Below, in pieces: positions 45,936-56,804 of a DNA stretch of 64,000 bases; position 1 is the first letter of the stretch; each line of letters begins with the position of its first letter. The translations under genes and the position numbers were made by a program. The stretch lies in contig JAGYXB010000463.1 in the NCBI GenBank assembly GCA_022495005.1, forward strand, positions 496,001 to 560,000, in the 5' to 3' direction. Source of the DNA: Rhyacophila brunnea. Lineage: Eukaryota > Arthropoda > Insecta > Trichoptera > Rhyacophilidae. Under the pieces are notes generated by a model. The model worked only from the letters and a program-made list of their open reading frames with translations. It was not told where the DNA came from and ran no database searches.

Positions 45936-46244
45936 CATCAAGTACCTTCGGTCGATACTATTAATATTATACTAGTTTAATAATTTATCAATGAATAATT
46001 TAATGTATTATATAGGTATATTTTTCTTTATACTCATATTAATGTCACGTGTAGCCCTTTAGTCGTAAGTTGTTAGTTATTTCATTTTACTCTCATTATT
46101 CTGTGAAAAAACATCAATATAATAAAAATAATTCAAACACGCTTAAAACATCATAAAAGTACGCCCACATTGAGTGCTTTTAAGATACAAGTTATTTATA
46201 TAATCTATCGAAGCTTTCGTTAAAAATTTTGATAAAGTGGCATT

Positions 46245-46390
46245 TGATTCAATAAGGCCCCGCCGGGCGCATCATGTTCGGAGAAAATTCAGCGCTTTTA
46301 GCATATGCAAAGGAGCCTTTTTCAGAAAAATATCCGGCGTGATTGATCCGGGAAATTTATTCCAGCTACACTCGCCGCTTCCAACGGAAT
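46245..46390. promoter_or_regulatory. Candidate conserved regulatory island
   Basis: Holds GCATATGCAAAGG (POU octamer-like), GTGATTGATCC (Exd/Hox-like TGATTGAT) and a CCCCGCCGGGCGC block within 100 bases in otherwise AT-rich DNA. It shares nothing with other parts of the window. Regulatory role is inferred from motif density only. Confidence 0.22.
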
Positions 46391-46644
46391 GGATACCATA
46401 AATAACGCTAGTTCTGCGTTATTTTCAATATATAGACTGGCGCGACTGAATCTTTCGAACATGGAATATAAACTGTGGTCTATGAGTTATTTTAATGCTC
46501 AGACCATAGTGAATTATGGCTGTGTTTTTGAGATATATATTCCATGTTTACTGACAAGAATACATTTTCAATGATACGTATAATATAAATAATATTATGT
46601 AGATACCCACTTACATAGTAACAAATATAGACTAAGAGGTATCG

Positions 46645-46980
46645 TCACCATCATCATCATCTACCGGGAATGATCTGCTGCTGGATTAAGGCCTCTCCTC
46701 TACTCTCGTCAGTTTCTAGTTCTCTGCTGCAACGTACATATACTGAACATTATAAGTCCGTCCAACCGGCGGGTTCGAAAGCATTCGAGAATTTGTCCAA
46801 CAGGTTTCCTCTCGCCGAGCGACATGTCAAACTACTTTATTTACTGGAGACCTCTATCACATCTCATATTTTTATTTACCTCCTTATATATTGGTTTTTT
46901 TTTTGTAGTCTTTTGGTGGTATGCCCAACATTCACCTTTGTATGGCACGTTACACTACTCGTATTTTTAGACTTATCTTG
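46645..46980 (-). pseudogene. RTE-type retrotransposon 3' fragment, decayed
   Basis: The plus strand starts with CACCATCATCATCATCTAC, CTGCTGCTGGATTAAGGCCT and a CTGCTGCAACGTACATA stretch, parallel to the minus-strand copy at 16503. It ends with GGTATGCCCAACATTCACCT and a GGCACGTTACACTACTCG stretch, matching the MERCMLGI-T and R-TQRG regions. Its middle (46745-46830) is very diverged. Confidence 0.7.
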
Positions 46981-46989
46981 CATACAAAT

Positions 46990-48640
46990 ATAATTCGTAT
47001 TATCTGATTAAAAACTTGAAAACTAGTTGTAAATGACTAACCTTTAATATTTTACAATTAGTAATTTAAAAAAAATATCGATGTAGAACCTAATTTAGTG
47101 AGTGCATTATTTCATTTTGATAATTTGTATGAATTGTGTTTTGGGTAATGCAAGTTTGTATGTGGGTAAATAGTGTTTTCTTTTTATATAATTGTGTAAT
47201 AATATATTTACCATTATAAAGCTACATAATAAATGTGCTTTAGTATTTAATAAATAAGTATTTTCACGTAATAATCATTTTATTTGTCTTTTATATAAAC
47301 GTTTGATTATAGCATATAAATATTTATATATTTTTTTAAATTAAATTTTGGTGTATTTATTTTTTTAAATGTCAAGAAGGCACACATTATTACAAATATA
47401 CTGACGGTGCCATATTATGGTTATGAGTTATGATGCCTTGCAAATATTTAGTGCAACCATATACCATGCTTTGAGTATGCGATGGAATGACATTTGACGT
47501 AAAGCGGAGATTAAAAAATCCAATCATAGAGCTTCTCGTCACATCTAACATGATAATGCGATGGTAAACCTGATTTGGCTATGCGTTTCGGATGATTCAT
47601 CCTAATCCATGGCCTTCATTTTTTTGAGCCAATCATATACCAGCGTCCAGAATACAGCGCCGCTACGAGATACTGTTATGACTTGGGAAGCCACGAGAAA
47701 ACTGGAAAATGACAAGATATCTTGTAGACGTCACCTGGTATACAATTAATCAACCAGATCAGCATGTACATCTTAATTTGTACGTAAAGGAAATAGTTTC
47801 TTAAGTCGATCCAATTTGTTGTTTTATTTATTGGTCCATAAAAGTTTATTTCTTGTGTTCAAAAAAATTGTGGCATCATACTGCAATAATGAAGATTTCT
47901 TGATTTCGATTGTTAGATAGTTTATATTAACTTATTTTATGATCCTTTATTTTCTCTTATATCCCATGATAAATCTCAACTTTAAAATCTAGTAAACTCA
48001 GTTAAATCATAATTAAGTGCATTACTATATGAGTTTTGGGTAACAATTTCTGAGACTTTACCAGAGATAAAAAAACTGAAACGTAGGGACTCGCAATGTG
48101 TTAAATTAAGATCGAGTATCGTGCAGGACTGTTTGGTTTGATGGGGACCTTGTTTTGGTAGTTTCATTTCATTTAACACTGCGCACGCACTTATACAGCC
48201 AGCGATGTTCACGATTTAATAATGTAAAATCGTGCTACTCAATACGCAAGCTGCGGCCAGCCGCATTTCGGTAGCATAAGGAGCTAACATGGGTAGATAA
48301 AGATATAAAAATTATTGTACAGAGTTACAGGAAATGTTTGAACGCGCCTGTCTTGAAATCGTCTTATTTACTCCTCCAATCTCGACATTGATGCCCTGTT
48401 TTCAATTTATGCTTGAGTAAAACGCGCGTAATAGATACCTACGACATTACCTTGTGATAATGCAGCCATCGTTTTGGCTTTTATATCCTTGACACTGATA
48501 AACTGTTTGCTATCAATGCACCTTACAAAATAAACGGGTTCCGTATTCAATTTACCGATGCATCATTATTAGCCTAGAATAAGGTAGAAATCTTTTTTGA
48601 CTTATCGTTTTACAACTTTACTATAATATACTTTTAACAC
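46990..48640. other. AT-rich spacer
   Basis: Two CCAATCATA words at 47519 and 47631 lie in a somewhat GC-richer patch (47440-47760) that could be an old MITE. Bases 47985-48070 faintly resemble 36350-36430 (AAACTCA-T-AAATCATAATTAA). Neither is firm. Confidence 0.4.
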
Positions 48641-48642
48641 CA

Positions 48643-48950
48643 GTGGGTCTATTCTATGCTTATCGACCGCTAAAGTGATAAAGTGAAAAATATTATTAAA
48701 CTTAGGGTAGGTTTGTATCAAAATATTAGCACTTATTGTAACAATTACACGAAGCCGGTTTTTATTGTTGCAATAAGTGCTATATTTTAACAACACCTAT
48801 CTTGCTGCTGTTAAAATATCGCACTTATTGCAACAATAAAAACCGGCTACGTGTAATTGTTACAATAAGTGCTAATATTTTGATACAAACCTACCCTAAG
48901 TTTGATACTATTTATCAATTTAGTGTTCGATAAGTATAGAATAGACCCAC
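48643..48950. mobile_element. 308-bp near-perfect palindrome (fold-back MITE)
   Basis: Starts GTGGGTCTATTCTATGCTTA and ends with its near-inverse. The arms are about 145-150 bp. The inner 80 or so base pairs are almost perfect, while the outer part has indels. CAG trinucleotides (48641-48643 and 48950-48952) may be a 3-bp duplication. Each arm itself contains GCACTTATTGTAACAAT and its near-inverse ATTGTTGCAATAAGTGC, so the structure is a hairpin within a hairpin. Confidence 0.85.
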
Positions 48951-48954
48951 AGAA

Positions 48955-49675
48955 AACGTTTTACTGAATGGCAGAAATTTTAAACAAATACCGCGAAAAC
49001 CCATCAATTCTGTCAATTATGATGACTTACTTATTTCACAGTTGCTATTCCTTAAAACCGATACCATGACAATAATTGAGTATATGAAGTTATTAGTTTC
49101 AAAGTCGGTTACCTCCATATTCCGCCATTTTGACAAAAACCGTCAAGCACATTTTAATATCGCCAATAAAATATTTTATTTTTTCTAAGATGTTAGTAAA
49201 CAATTAAAAAAACTAAGCAGTGAAATAAAAATGTCCTCAACGGATTTCAAATTAACAAAAAATCATCTTTAAACGTAGTTCTAATGAACAAAAATAGCTT
49301 TGCAATCAACCTCTGATTTAATTCTAGTTAACTAACAAATAGAGTTAGATTTGATAATTTATGAATGTGCATATGAATGATAAACTATTGACAGAACCAG
49401 CATTAAGTAAAATATCTATAAAAAATAAACATGGAGATTACCGACTTTGAAACTAATTGCATCGTTAATGATGACGTTTTTGTGCTTTATGATTGTTTCA
49501 TGTTACTTTATTTATGGTAAAATTATTTTCAAATTAGAACAAAGCTCAATTTTATTAGCCAATATTATAATAAATATATTCTAAATAAAATTGTATACAT
49601 CGATATTGGTTTACATGTATATTTTTAATCTACCAGTTTATATAATATGTCAATAGTTGTCACTCATTCGTCAGA
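48955..49675. other. AT-rich spacer
   Basis: TAGTTTCAAAGTCGGTTACCTCCATATT near 49088-49115 and ATGGAGATTACCGACTTTGAAACTAA near 49430-49455 form an imperfect inverted pair about 340 bp apart (core CAAAGTCGGT/ACCGACTTTG), so a further degenerate TIR element of about 370 bp may sit here. Confidence 0.45.
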
Positions 49676-49679
49676 GTCT

Positions 49680-49885
49680 GGTGATTTTGGGTAGCCTCTA
49701 TGAAAGGTTAAGCAGAAGAATAACGTCTGCGAGCCGATACTTACTGACGGTAATCTTCACTCTGCCCTTAGAAAATCAGATGAGTAGTGGAGAGTTTTCA
49801 CCGCTTATATTATGACTACATTTTAAGGTGATCATGATCCTCAGCTACGAAGGAAAGAACCAGAAGAGAAGACATATATCATAGT
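49680..49885 (+). pseudogene. Non-LTR 3' end of the GGHD type, decayed
   Basis: AAGGTGATCATGATCCTCAG and CAGAAGAGAAGACAT follow the same order as 36540-36600. The coding part is no longer readable. Confidence 0.45.
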
Positions 49886-50179
49886 TTTTTTTAAATGACA
49901 AAAAAACTTTCAGGTTTTACTACAGCATTGTATAACCCCGTTCTATTATAGTCAAATTTTGTGATAAACGTTTTACTTTACCGAGTCATTTATTCAAATG
50001 CATTTTTCCGCTTTGTTATATTACGTATACCAACATTATAAAAAAATGCTGAATATCTCGTTCCGGTAGAGTGGTCTATGCACTAAAGTAAAGATATAAT
50101 GTAATGGGTTAATTTATGCTAAACTTTCCCTACTCGGGTTCAACCCAAACCATAAAGTTGCTAAAAAATAAATAAAGAA

Positions 50180-50300
50180 ATGAGCGAACGAGCTCCGCAG
50201 CTATTCTCGTCTACGGCTCACGAAGCGCGGCTATTAAAGTCGGGGTATCTTCGCCGTCGTCCCCGGAAAGGTTTTGTCTTTTTACGTTCGCTCCAATTAC
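50180..50300. promoter_or_regulatory. GC-rich island, candidate regulatory DNA or exon
   Basis: A compact CG-rich block (GAGCTCCGCAGC, CACGAAGCGCGGC, CGCCGTCGTCCCCGG). A 64-codon frame passes through it without recognisable domain. No match elsewhere in the window. Confidence 0.18.
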
Positions 50301-50309
50301 CATTATTTT

Positions 50310-50815
50310 TAATTTACAACAACCCTTTAAAGGCGAAAATTAGTTTTTTTTTTTACATTTCGAGTGTTGATTAAGTTGGGAATTCTTTTTGGGGTAACAA
50401 GTAAAATACATTTCTAGTTGCCAATAGTAATTTCGATTAAATAATACAAAATATCTACCTTAAGGGCAAAAGTTCCGTGCGAATGTGAAAACTAATCTCT
50501 AAACATTGTAAGAGAGACGTATGTCATAATAAAACATGTTGATTTAGATGTAAATTGTACGTATCACATTTCGCCGTATACATATTACCGGAAAAGATGG
50601 CCGTATAGTAGTTATTATTTATTTATAAAAAAAAATATTATGACATTACAGAAATTGGCCAATGTACCATAATATATAATACATACAAAAAATTAGAATG
50701 ATTTAATTACATACGTATAACAATAATTATTTTCCGACTGCCTTTCTACAAAGCATGCTCTTTTTCACTCTCTTGAATCTCGTAGGTCTCTTCTGCTCTT
50801 GAAACATTTTTGCCT
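50310..50815. other. AT-rich spacer
   Basis: Nothing recognised. Confidence 0.45.
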
Positions 50816-50819
50816 GTTA

Positions 50820-51190
50820 TCGCAAGGAATGGTTTCCGATCCTGGTATCCTAAATAATTTGAATTTACATGCGCCTGTTAATTACCTACGTGGTCGCAGC
50901 CATGATTTATTATGGATCGGACCGTTTCCTCGTGTCAAGCCTATCAGGCACCATTAGCGAGGGATGCTATACTAGTCAATGCGCTCCAAGACATTTTCGG
51001 TTCGAAATTTTATTATTCTGTATAAAATTATACTTATGTTTTATTATTATTATAAGTTATTATTATTATAGCATATATTTTCTTCTTCTTTCTTGTGAGC
51101 GTAATACTTGTTATAATGTAAATCTAATTGTGAACGTCTTGAATTTAGATTTGTTATGTCCACAATATTTTGTTTTCTTAAATAAATAAA
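50820..51190 (+). pseudogene. Non-LTR retrotransposon 3' end, family B copy 1
   Basis: Shares its whole length with 52545-52912. The C-terminal coding remnant reads RPVNYLR-RSHD in the consensus of both copies (APVNYLRGRSHDLLW here). Then come ATTAGCGAGGGATGC, TAGTCAATGCGCTCC and the tail TTGTGAACGTCTTGAAT with TTTTCTTAAATAAATAAA. The tail resembles family A in layout but differs in sequence. Confidence 0.7.
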
Positions 51191-51194
51191 GTAG

Positions 51195-51850
51195 AAGAGA
51201 AAGTATGTTTTTATGTAAATATTAAAGTAAAATGATAAAAACAATTACAAAATTTAACCTATTTAACACATTCACGTTTATTATATAGTTTTTTTTTTAA
51301 TCAACCTTTATGGTGTCATCAAATCAGGTTAATCGCACGATACACAGCATCATGGACATCACATCCGCCCCATCGTCGGTTCATTTAAGGTCTCAAGTTG
51401 AGCTGCATTATATAATGTTTTTGTATATTATTCTGAATCTCCGCGTACCTATATAAAATAATAATTTAACAATTATTTTTCATCTAAAAGGGATGTTCTT
51501 TAATTTTGTGTAATTTTCTCTAACTGTCCTATAAGAAAGAAGCTCTTGTCTTCAAACATGAAACGAAACTTGAACGCCGTTGACACGATATAGGTATTTT
51601 TTTGTTAATTTTGAAATATATTTCTGTTAAAATGTGTGGTTTTTTTCGATACGCAAAATAAAAACTATTCAAATTTACTTGCAATTTTATTTTCACAAAA
51701 TCTAGCGATTCATACCCCGTCTGGCATATTTTTGTCAACGACAGTTGACAACACTGTTTGTGTCAAGCAATTATTATTCACCCCTAGTACATGAATTATA
51801 TTAATTGTTACGCCAGTGGGAGAAACGGTTGAAAACAATAATGTATGCAA
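51195..51850. other. AT-rich spacer
   Basis: Nothing recognised. Confidence 0.45.
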
Positions 51851-51857
51851 GTTATCA

Positions 51858-51935
51858 TCAGCATTATTCACTGAAATCGATCTGCTGCTGCATGAAGGCC
51901 ATCCCTCGCATCTTCTACATATCTAGGTTGTTAGG
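51858..51935 (-). pseudogene. Very short RTE 3' end
   Basis: The plus strand reads ATCATCAGCATTATTC then GATCTGCTGCTGCATGAAGG, the equivalent of the last 25 codons of the copy at 16508-16954. Everything upstream is lost. Confidence 0.6.
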
Positions 51936-52389
51936 TTTTTGATAATGACATCTTTATGACACAGCGAGTCATTGGATTTAAGGATTGAACATTTTTATGA
52001 ATTTAATTTCTATAAGGGTAGTTAAAATATTCATATTATTTCTTAAAACAAAATATCTAAGCCTTAATTAAGTTTTATGTTAATTTTTGATAATACTGAA
52101 CACGATAATACAAGCAGTCTTAAATAGATTTATCCCTTGTAATAAAATTTCATCAAAAGCTAACTCGATCGAGGCTGGGTTTGTAAGTCTAAGTATAATA
52201 GATTGCTACTCTGAATTAATAGGATATGACCATTTTCATCCGATCGGAAAATTTCTGGAGGATTTTATGAAAATTCAATTCTAAAGCATTCATCTCACAA
52301 TAATGCATATTGGAATATTTTATATTCTATAATTATTGTTGTGTTGATTTTATCATAGTTACATTATTACTACAGCAACCAGCATCCGA

Positions 52390-52530
52390 CCCACGATTGC
52401 CGAGCGGTCACCGGGATGGTTTATAATATCGTGGGCCCCAGGTTCGAATCGTCTGGCAAATTCACATGCTGTTTTTAATGTTTGTTTGAACCCAGAGTAT
52501 AGACCTGTTAATAAATGTTCATAAATAGTG
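52390..52530 (+). repeat. SINE family 1 copy
   Basis: Head first: ACGATTGCCGAGCGG (A-box side), ATCGTGGGCCCCAGGTTCGA (B-box), then TCTGGCAAATTCACATG and GAGTATAGACCTGTTAATAA. The tail is truncated just before the family B retrotransposon end that follows. Confidence 0.75.
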
Positions 52531-52544
52531 TTCAATTTTTCTAT

Positions 52545-52912
52545 GTTTTCGCGAGGGATGTTTTCCAATCCTGGCGTCCTAAAAATTTGAATGTATGTGC
52601 GCCTGTTAATTACCTACGTAGTCACAGCCATGACCTATTCTGGATCAGAACCGTTTCCTCATGTCAAGCCACCACTTAACTAGTCACAATTAGCGAGGGG
52701 TGCAAGACTAGTCAATGCACTCCCCAAAGACATATACATTCTCAGTGCTGTACTGTGTATTTTATTTTACTGTCGAAAATTGTTTATGTTTTTATTTATT
52801 CTTCTTCTCTTTTGTGAGGGTAATATTTGTTATAATATAAACACATGTTGTGAACGTCCTGAATTTTGATTTTCTATGTTCACAATATTTTATTTTCTTA
52901 AGTTAATAAATA
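52545..52912 (+). pseudogene. Non-LTR retrotransposon 3' end, family B copy 2
   Basis: Parallel to 50820-51190 throughout (GCGCCTGTTAATTACCTACG, ATTAGCGAGGGGTGC, GTTGTGAACGTCCTGAAT), ending TTTTCTTAAGTTAATAAATA. It lies 1.7 kb downstream in the same orientation and directly follows a truncated SINE. Confidence 0.7.
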
Positions 52913-52914
52913 AA

Positions 52915-53450
52915 TATTATACAGTTTTTTCAATTCTGGTTTTATGAAGTCCTGTATAATATTTTACATGATAGTTCCAACGCCCTTTTCGATTTTGTAT
53001 TGTTTTGCTAAATAATATATGCAACATATATATATTTGTACTTGACCCTAAGTATTTTTTTTGCTAGTTCCTTTATTTTTTATTCATAATAATTATTGGT
53101 CGTCGCTTGATTGATAAAACAGGTAAGTGCCATTCAACTGAGAACCTGAAACAGCGAATAAGCATAGAAATCCAAAGAGGAAATGCAGTTGCTGTTTTAG
53201 GTACCTACTCTTGAGGTATCCAGGGGACTGGAGGATGTATTTTATATACTTGGGAAAAACTAGTATATATGTGGTTTTATAATAATTATCGCTTTGTTTG
53301 TTTACATGTATGTGTGTACGTCTATCGTTTAGGTACCTTATTGTCATTTCTTTTATTTTACTCTTTTATTAGTATTAATATTGTTTCTCCATATAATTTA
53401 TTAGTTCTTTAGGTATATAATTCTTACTTAAATATTATTTTAATGCTAAG
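52915..53450. other. AT-rich spacer
   Basis: Nothing recognised. Confidence 0.45.
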
Positions 53451-53453
53451 ATA

Positions 53454-53620
53454 CTAGTTTGTTTGGTTTCTATGAACCCCTCTTCGGGTGAAGACCTCCT
53501 CCAAAGAAAGAAATCCCACTGGACTCTGTCTTTGGCTATTTGTAGCCAAATTGGGCCCACTGTTTTTGTGATGTCGACTTGTCATCCCGCATGGGGTCTT
53601 CCTCTGTAGCGTTTCCCTTT
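53454..53620 (-). pseudogene. Non-LTR polymerase C-terminal fragment
   Basis: On the minus strand: RGRPHAG-stop-QVDITKTVG, IWLQIAKDRVQW, then after a frameshift SLEEVFTRRGVHRNQTN and a stop. This follows the GRP--RW-DDI--AG--W---A-DR--W--LEEAFT plan of RTE-type polymerases. It is a separate subfamily from the copies at 16.5 and 57.6 kb, with no readable upstream part. Confidence 0.72.
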
Positions 53621-53624
53621 TGTT

Positions 53625-55225
53625 CTATTGTAGGTTAATATGTAAAGCTTGGTTGGTGGGATAAATGCAAGGTTTGTTAGCGTGGTTGTATTTTTTTTTA
53701 GAGGGTTATGATCGTTATCTTCCTCGGTGACCAGCCGTATTGGAAGATGGTTTTTGTTTCTTGTTATAATATGTTAATGTATGAGATCTTCATGGGAGGG
53801 GGTGGGTTGGTTGCTATGTGTTCGTATCTTTGTTGACTTGGTTGTTTGATATATTGTTGGTATTTTTGTTGACTAAGAAGTTCAGCATACCCGGTTTCGG
53901 GGCTCTTTCTAATAGATTATTTGATTTTCGAAACGATTTTAATATAATATATATTATATATGTATTATACAAAAATATAATAATTATTAATATTATATAA
54001 ACTAGATAATACATAATAGATATAATTATAGGTTATATATACATTATATATAGTCAATTCACTGTCATTTGCTATTTTTGTTTGTAAGAAATAAAAAGGT
54101 TTTTTTATTTTTATTTTATTTTTAATTTATTTATTATAATTCTAAATGTAATGTAGTATGTAAATCAAATTTGTTCTAATATATTATTGCATACTCCGTA
54201 TATTTTTATTTTAACAATTGTCAATAATGATACATCACGCTTTGGTATTGATATGGCTGTAGTACTATTTTTTATATTTTCTTCAGAAAGACTATTATCA
54301 TATTATTTTTTTCACAAAAAATAAATCATGCGATGCACCCTAAAAAGGGCCAACTTATATGGATTTATCTTGAAGCGAGGAAAACGCGTTATGTTATCAT
54401 TGGGAGTGAGTGAAAACAAATCCGATTATTAGGTAGGATTGTCAGCATATTCTGTCCTTTGCTACGCAGACAAATATATTCATATTTAGTAAGAGGATAT
54501 ATAATATTATATGATATGATCATCTACCAATTCGCTCTCAAATCCACGAGGGTTAATGTCCTTTAACTTTCACCAAAAAGTTTTTAAGTTGTAAAAATAC
54601 TGAACTTTTAGTATCCTGAAGAATTAACCTATATAATTAAGTAGTATAACCTCACTTTTTATGGTTATCTTTCATTATTTGACATAAAGCAAGAGGGAAA
54701 AATACAACTTAATGTTGGGCATGGTTCATTCATGAATAGTTAACATATTGTGGTCATTACTTAAACATTTATTCTAGTATTAAATTTGATGATAATTACA
54801 GCACGCATGTTGCTTGTTTACTTATTATAAAACACAATTAAAATCCGACGTGTATTATAATATAAAAATGTATTTTAAATACCATAGGTTAGTATTTAGA
54901 GGTGAATTTAATATTTAAGACGGTCAATAACACCAACATAATATTTGTTATCCGATAGAATTTGCTTAATATGGCTACCCATTGGCCGATATAAATATTC
55001 AGGAGTATCAGTTGTTTTAATTAAATTTTATTGTAGATAATCTTTTAGTTCAAACTATTATTTTTGAGCACAAAAACTACACAAAACCGTCTTATAGATT
55101 TGTACTGAGTCTAATAGTTTTTAAATATACCAATTGAGAATTTACTGCATGGTCAATTCATATACATTTTCATTTATATTTTATTTAACATTTTCATATA
55201 TTTTATAATATATATTATATTAGTA
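53625..55225. other. AT-rich spacer
   Basis: An almost pure A/T stretch at about 53940-54060 is low-complexity DNA that gives mirrored frames on both strands. No element recognised. Confidence 0.5.
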
Positions 55226-55229
55226 CATG

Positions 55230-55440
55230 TCCACGATTTCCGAGCAGCTTAAGCGTCTACCTATAGCGTCGTGGATACCAGGTTCGAATCCTGAGTCTGA
55301 CAAATACACATATTGTTTTTCAATTTGTGTTTGAGTCAGAGTATGGACCTAATTCTCGTAAAAACAAAAGTCTATTAATACAAACCTCCACTCTTTGGAG
55401 GCCCATATGATCTTATTAGAATCGGACATGGTAAAAAAGT
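55230..55440 (+). repeat. SINE family 1, full-length copy
   Basis: Complete from tRNA head to tail: CGATTTCCGAGCAGCTTAAG (A-box), CAGGTTCGAATCCTGAGTCT (B-box), TTTGTGTTTGAGTCAGAG, ACCTCCACTCTTTGGAGGCC and ATCGGACATGG. The GGAGG/CCTCC pair in the body forms a short stem. The head resembles a class II (Ser/Leu) tRNA. Confidence 0.85.
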
Positions 55441-55449
55441 TAAAAAAAA

Positions 55450-55582
55450 TAGAATTGAAACAATCACAAATATCTACACTTTGATAAAATCACATACCTA
55501 CATAAATATTGTAACCTCATCGGGGGCGAATCCGGAGCCCCCGGATGAAAGGACGCCTTACACACTGGACTACGAGAACTTA
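55450..55582 (-). repeat. SINE family 2 copy abutting SINE 1
   Basis: ACAATCACAAATATCTACAC, then ATCGGGGGCGAATCCGGAGC and CCCGGATGAAAGGACGCC are SINE 2 in reverse. Its tail touches the tail of the SINE 1 copy, giving a tail-to-tail composite separated only by an A-rich stretch. Confidence 0.75.
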
Positions 55583-55689
55583 GCTCAATACATTCCAATA
55601 CCTATAGTAGGATGTACGTAGTACAGATTTTATTATATTCGCCCATTTCCACATCCCAAAGACAGTTTTGTCAAACGAGTTGTAACCAA

Positions 55690-55800
55690 TCACCATCATC
55701 ATAAGTGAGCCAATAACCCAGGGCGGGTCCTAGCCTCCTCCAAGAGCTACTTACATCTCCCCCTATCCAAGTTTACCAAGTTTAATAAATGCGGGGATAC
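55690..55800 (-). pseudogene. Probable non-LTR retrotransposon 3' end
   Basis: CACCATCATCATAAG followed by CCAGGGCGGGTCCTAGCCTC and CTCCAAGAGCTAC has the layout of an inverted insect non-LTR 3' end (trinucleotide tail, then a GCCTCCTCCAAG-type segment). The coding match is too short to be certain. Confidence 0.45.
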
Positions 55801-56070
55801 ATTCTTCTTAGAAGAGGTTGTAGAGCTCCAGATTATGCTTAAAACCTCATTCTTATCGTTCTATATCACCTTCCTCTTGAATAAATAATAATAATAACAA
55901 ACTACTTAAGTACCGAATATAAAATAAACAACGTTTTTAAATGCATCACTAGAAGTAAGTTTCCTTTAGTTAAAAATTGTTACGAAAAATACAAAAAGTA
56001 CTTCTTCCCTTTCAGCTATTTTTTCACTCACTCATCACTTTAAACATTCTCTACTCGCAGCAGTCGTGGC

Positions 56071-56792
56071 TAGGGATTCCAATCCCGAGCTATTTTTGAT
56101 ACCTATGAATCCCGGGATTGATAAACATAATCCCGGGATTTCGGGATTGATTTTTTTATCAATTTTTATGGAAAATAAAATAAAAGCGAAAATATAACAG
56201 AAAAAATACTTTTAATAAAAAATAACTACATTAGAAATAAACTGAGTTTGAATGAAGTTTGATTTATACCCATGTGTAGGTTGCCGATTCATTTTATTTT
56301 TTCACGTAAATTATTAAAAATGGAAAGATTGGAAAAAAACAATGCTTAGCACTTTTAACAAAGTAATTCCACCATGATATCATACGTTTTACGACAGTTT
56401 CATATTTGTCTGACTAATTAGATTTATGAAGCGGAAAGGCCATAAGTACGCCATGATTATTTGCTTTAATATCGCTAATGTCTTTACTATTAGAAACAGC
56501 AATCTCCTATTAAATTTACATTATTATTTAAATTACAACATTATTTACTCCGTTAAACTTGTGTGTTTCCAAGATTGAACGTATACAATATTAACAATAA
56601 ATGTCTTAAATTGTATAAATTATACTAGATTTATTTTTGACCGATTTTATCAATGTTATTTGTAATTATATTTTTTTTATATTAACAATGGAAAAAATGC
56701 CAATCCCGGGACCAGTCCCGGGATTCCGGGATTGTCAAATTGTAATCCCAAAATCCCGGGATCAGAATTTTGGCTCGGGATTGGATTCCCTA
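56071..56792. mobile_element. hAT element with perfect 8-bp target-site duplication
   Basis: TIRs TAGGGATTCCAATCCCGAGC and its inverse at the right end (one base different). Identical flanks GTCGTGGC at 56063-56070 and 56793-56800. Subterminal AATCCCGGGATT words repeat four or more times near both ends (56107-56145 and 56700-56765), a common hAT arrangement. The 722-bp interior is AT-rich with no transposase. Confidence 0.92.
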
Positions 56793-56804
56793 GTCGTGGC
56801 GTTT

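Noticed and set aside
47440..47760. GC-richer patch as a gene fragment
   Set aside because: Neither strand gives a recognisable protein. Repeated CCAATCATA words suggest an old MITE, but boundaries could not be shown.
48643..48950. MicroRNA precursor
   Set aside because: The hairpin is far longer than a typical pre-miRNA and its features fit a fold-back transposon. Without small RNA data no miRNA can be claimed.
48643..48950. CACTA-type transposon
   Set aside because: The ends are GTGGG/CCCAC, not CACTA/CACTG, and the possible CAG duplication alone is not enough.
52390..52530. tRNA gene
   Set aside because: The A/B-box head is followed by a shared non-tRNA body and lacks a closing acceptor stem, and it recurs in at least seven copies, so it is a SINE. 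The same applies to the family 2 heads.
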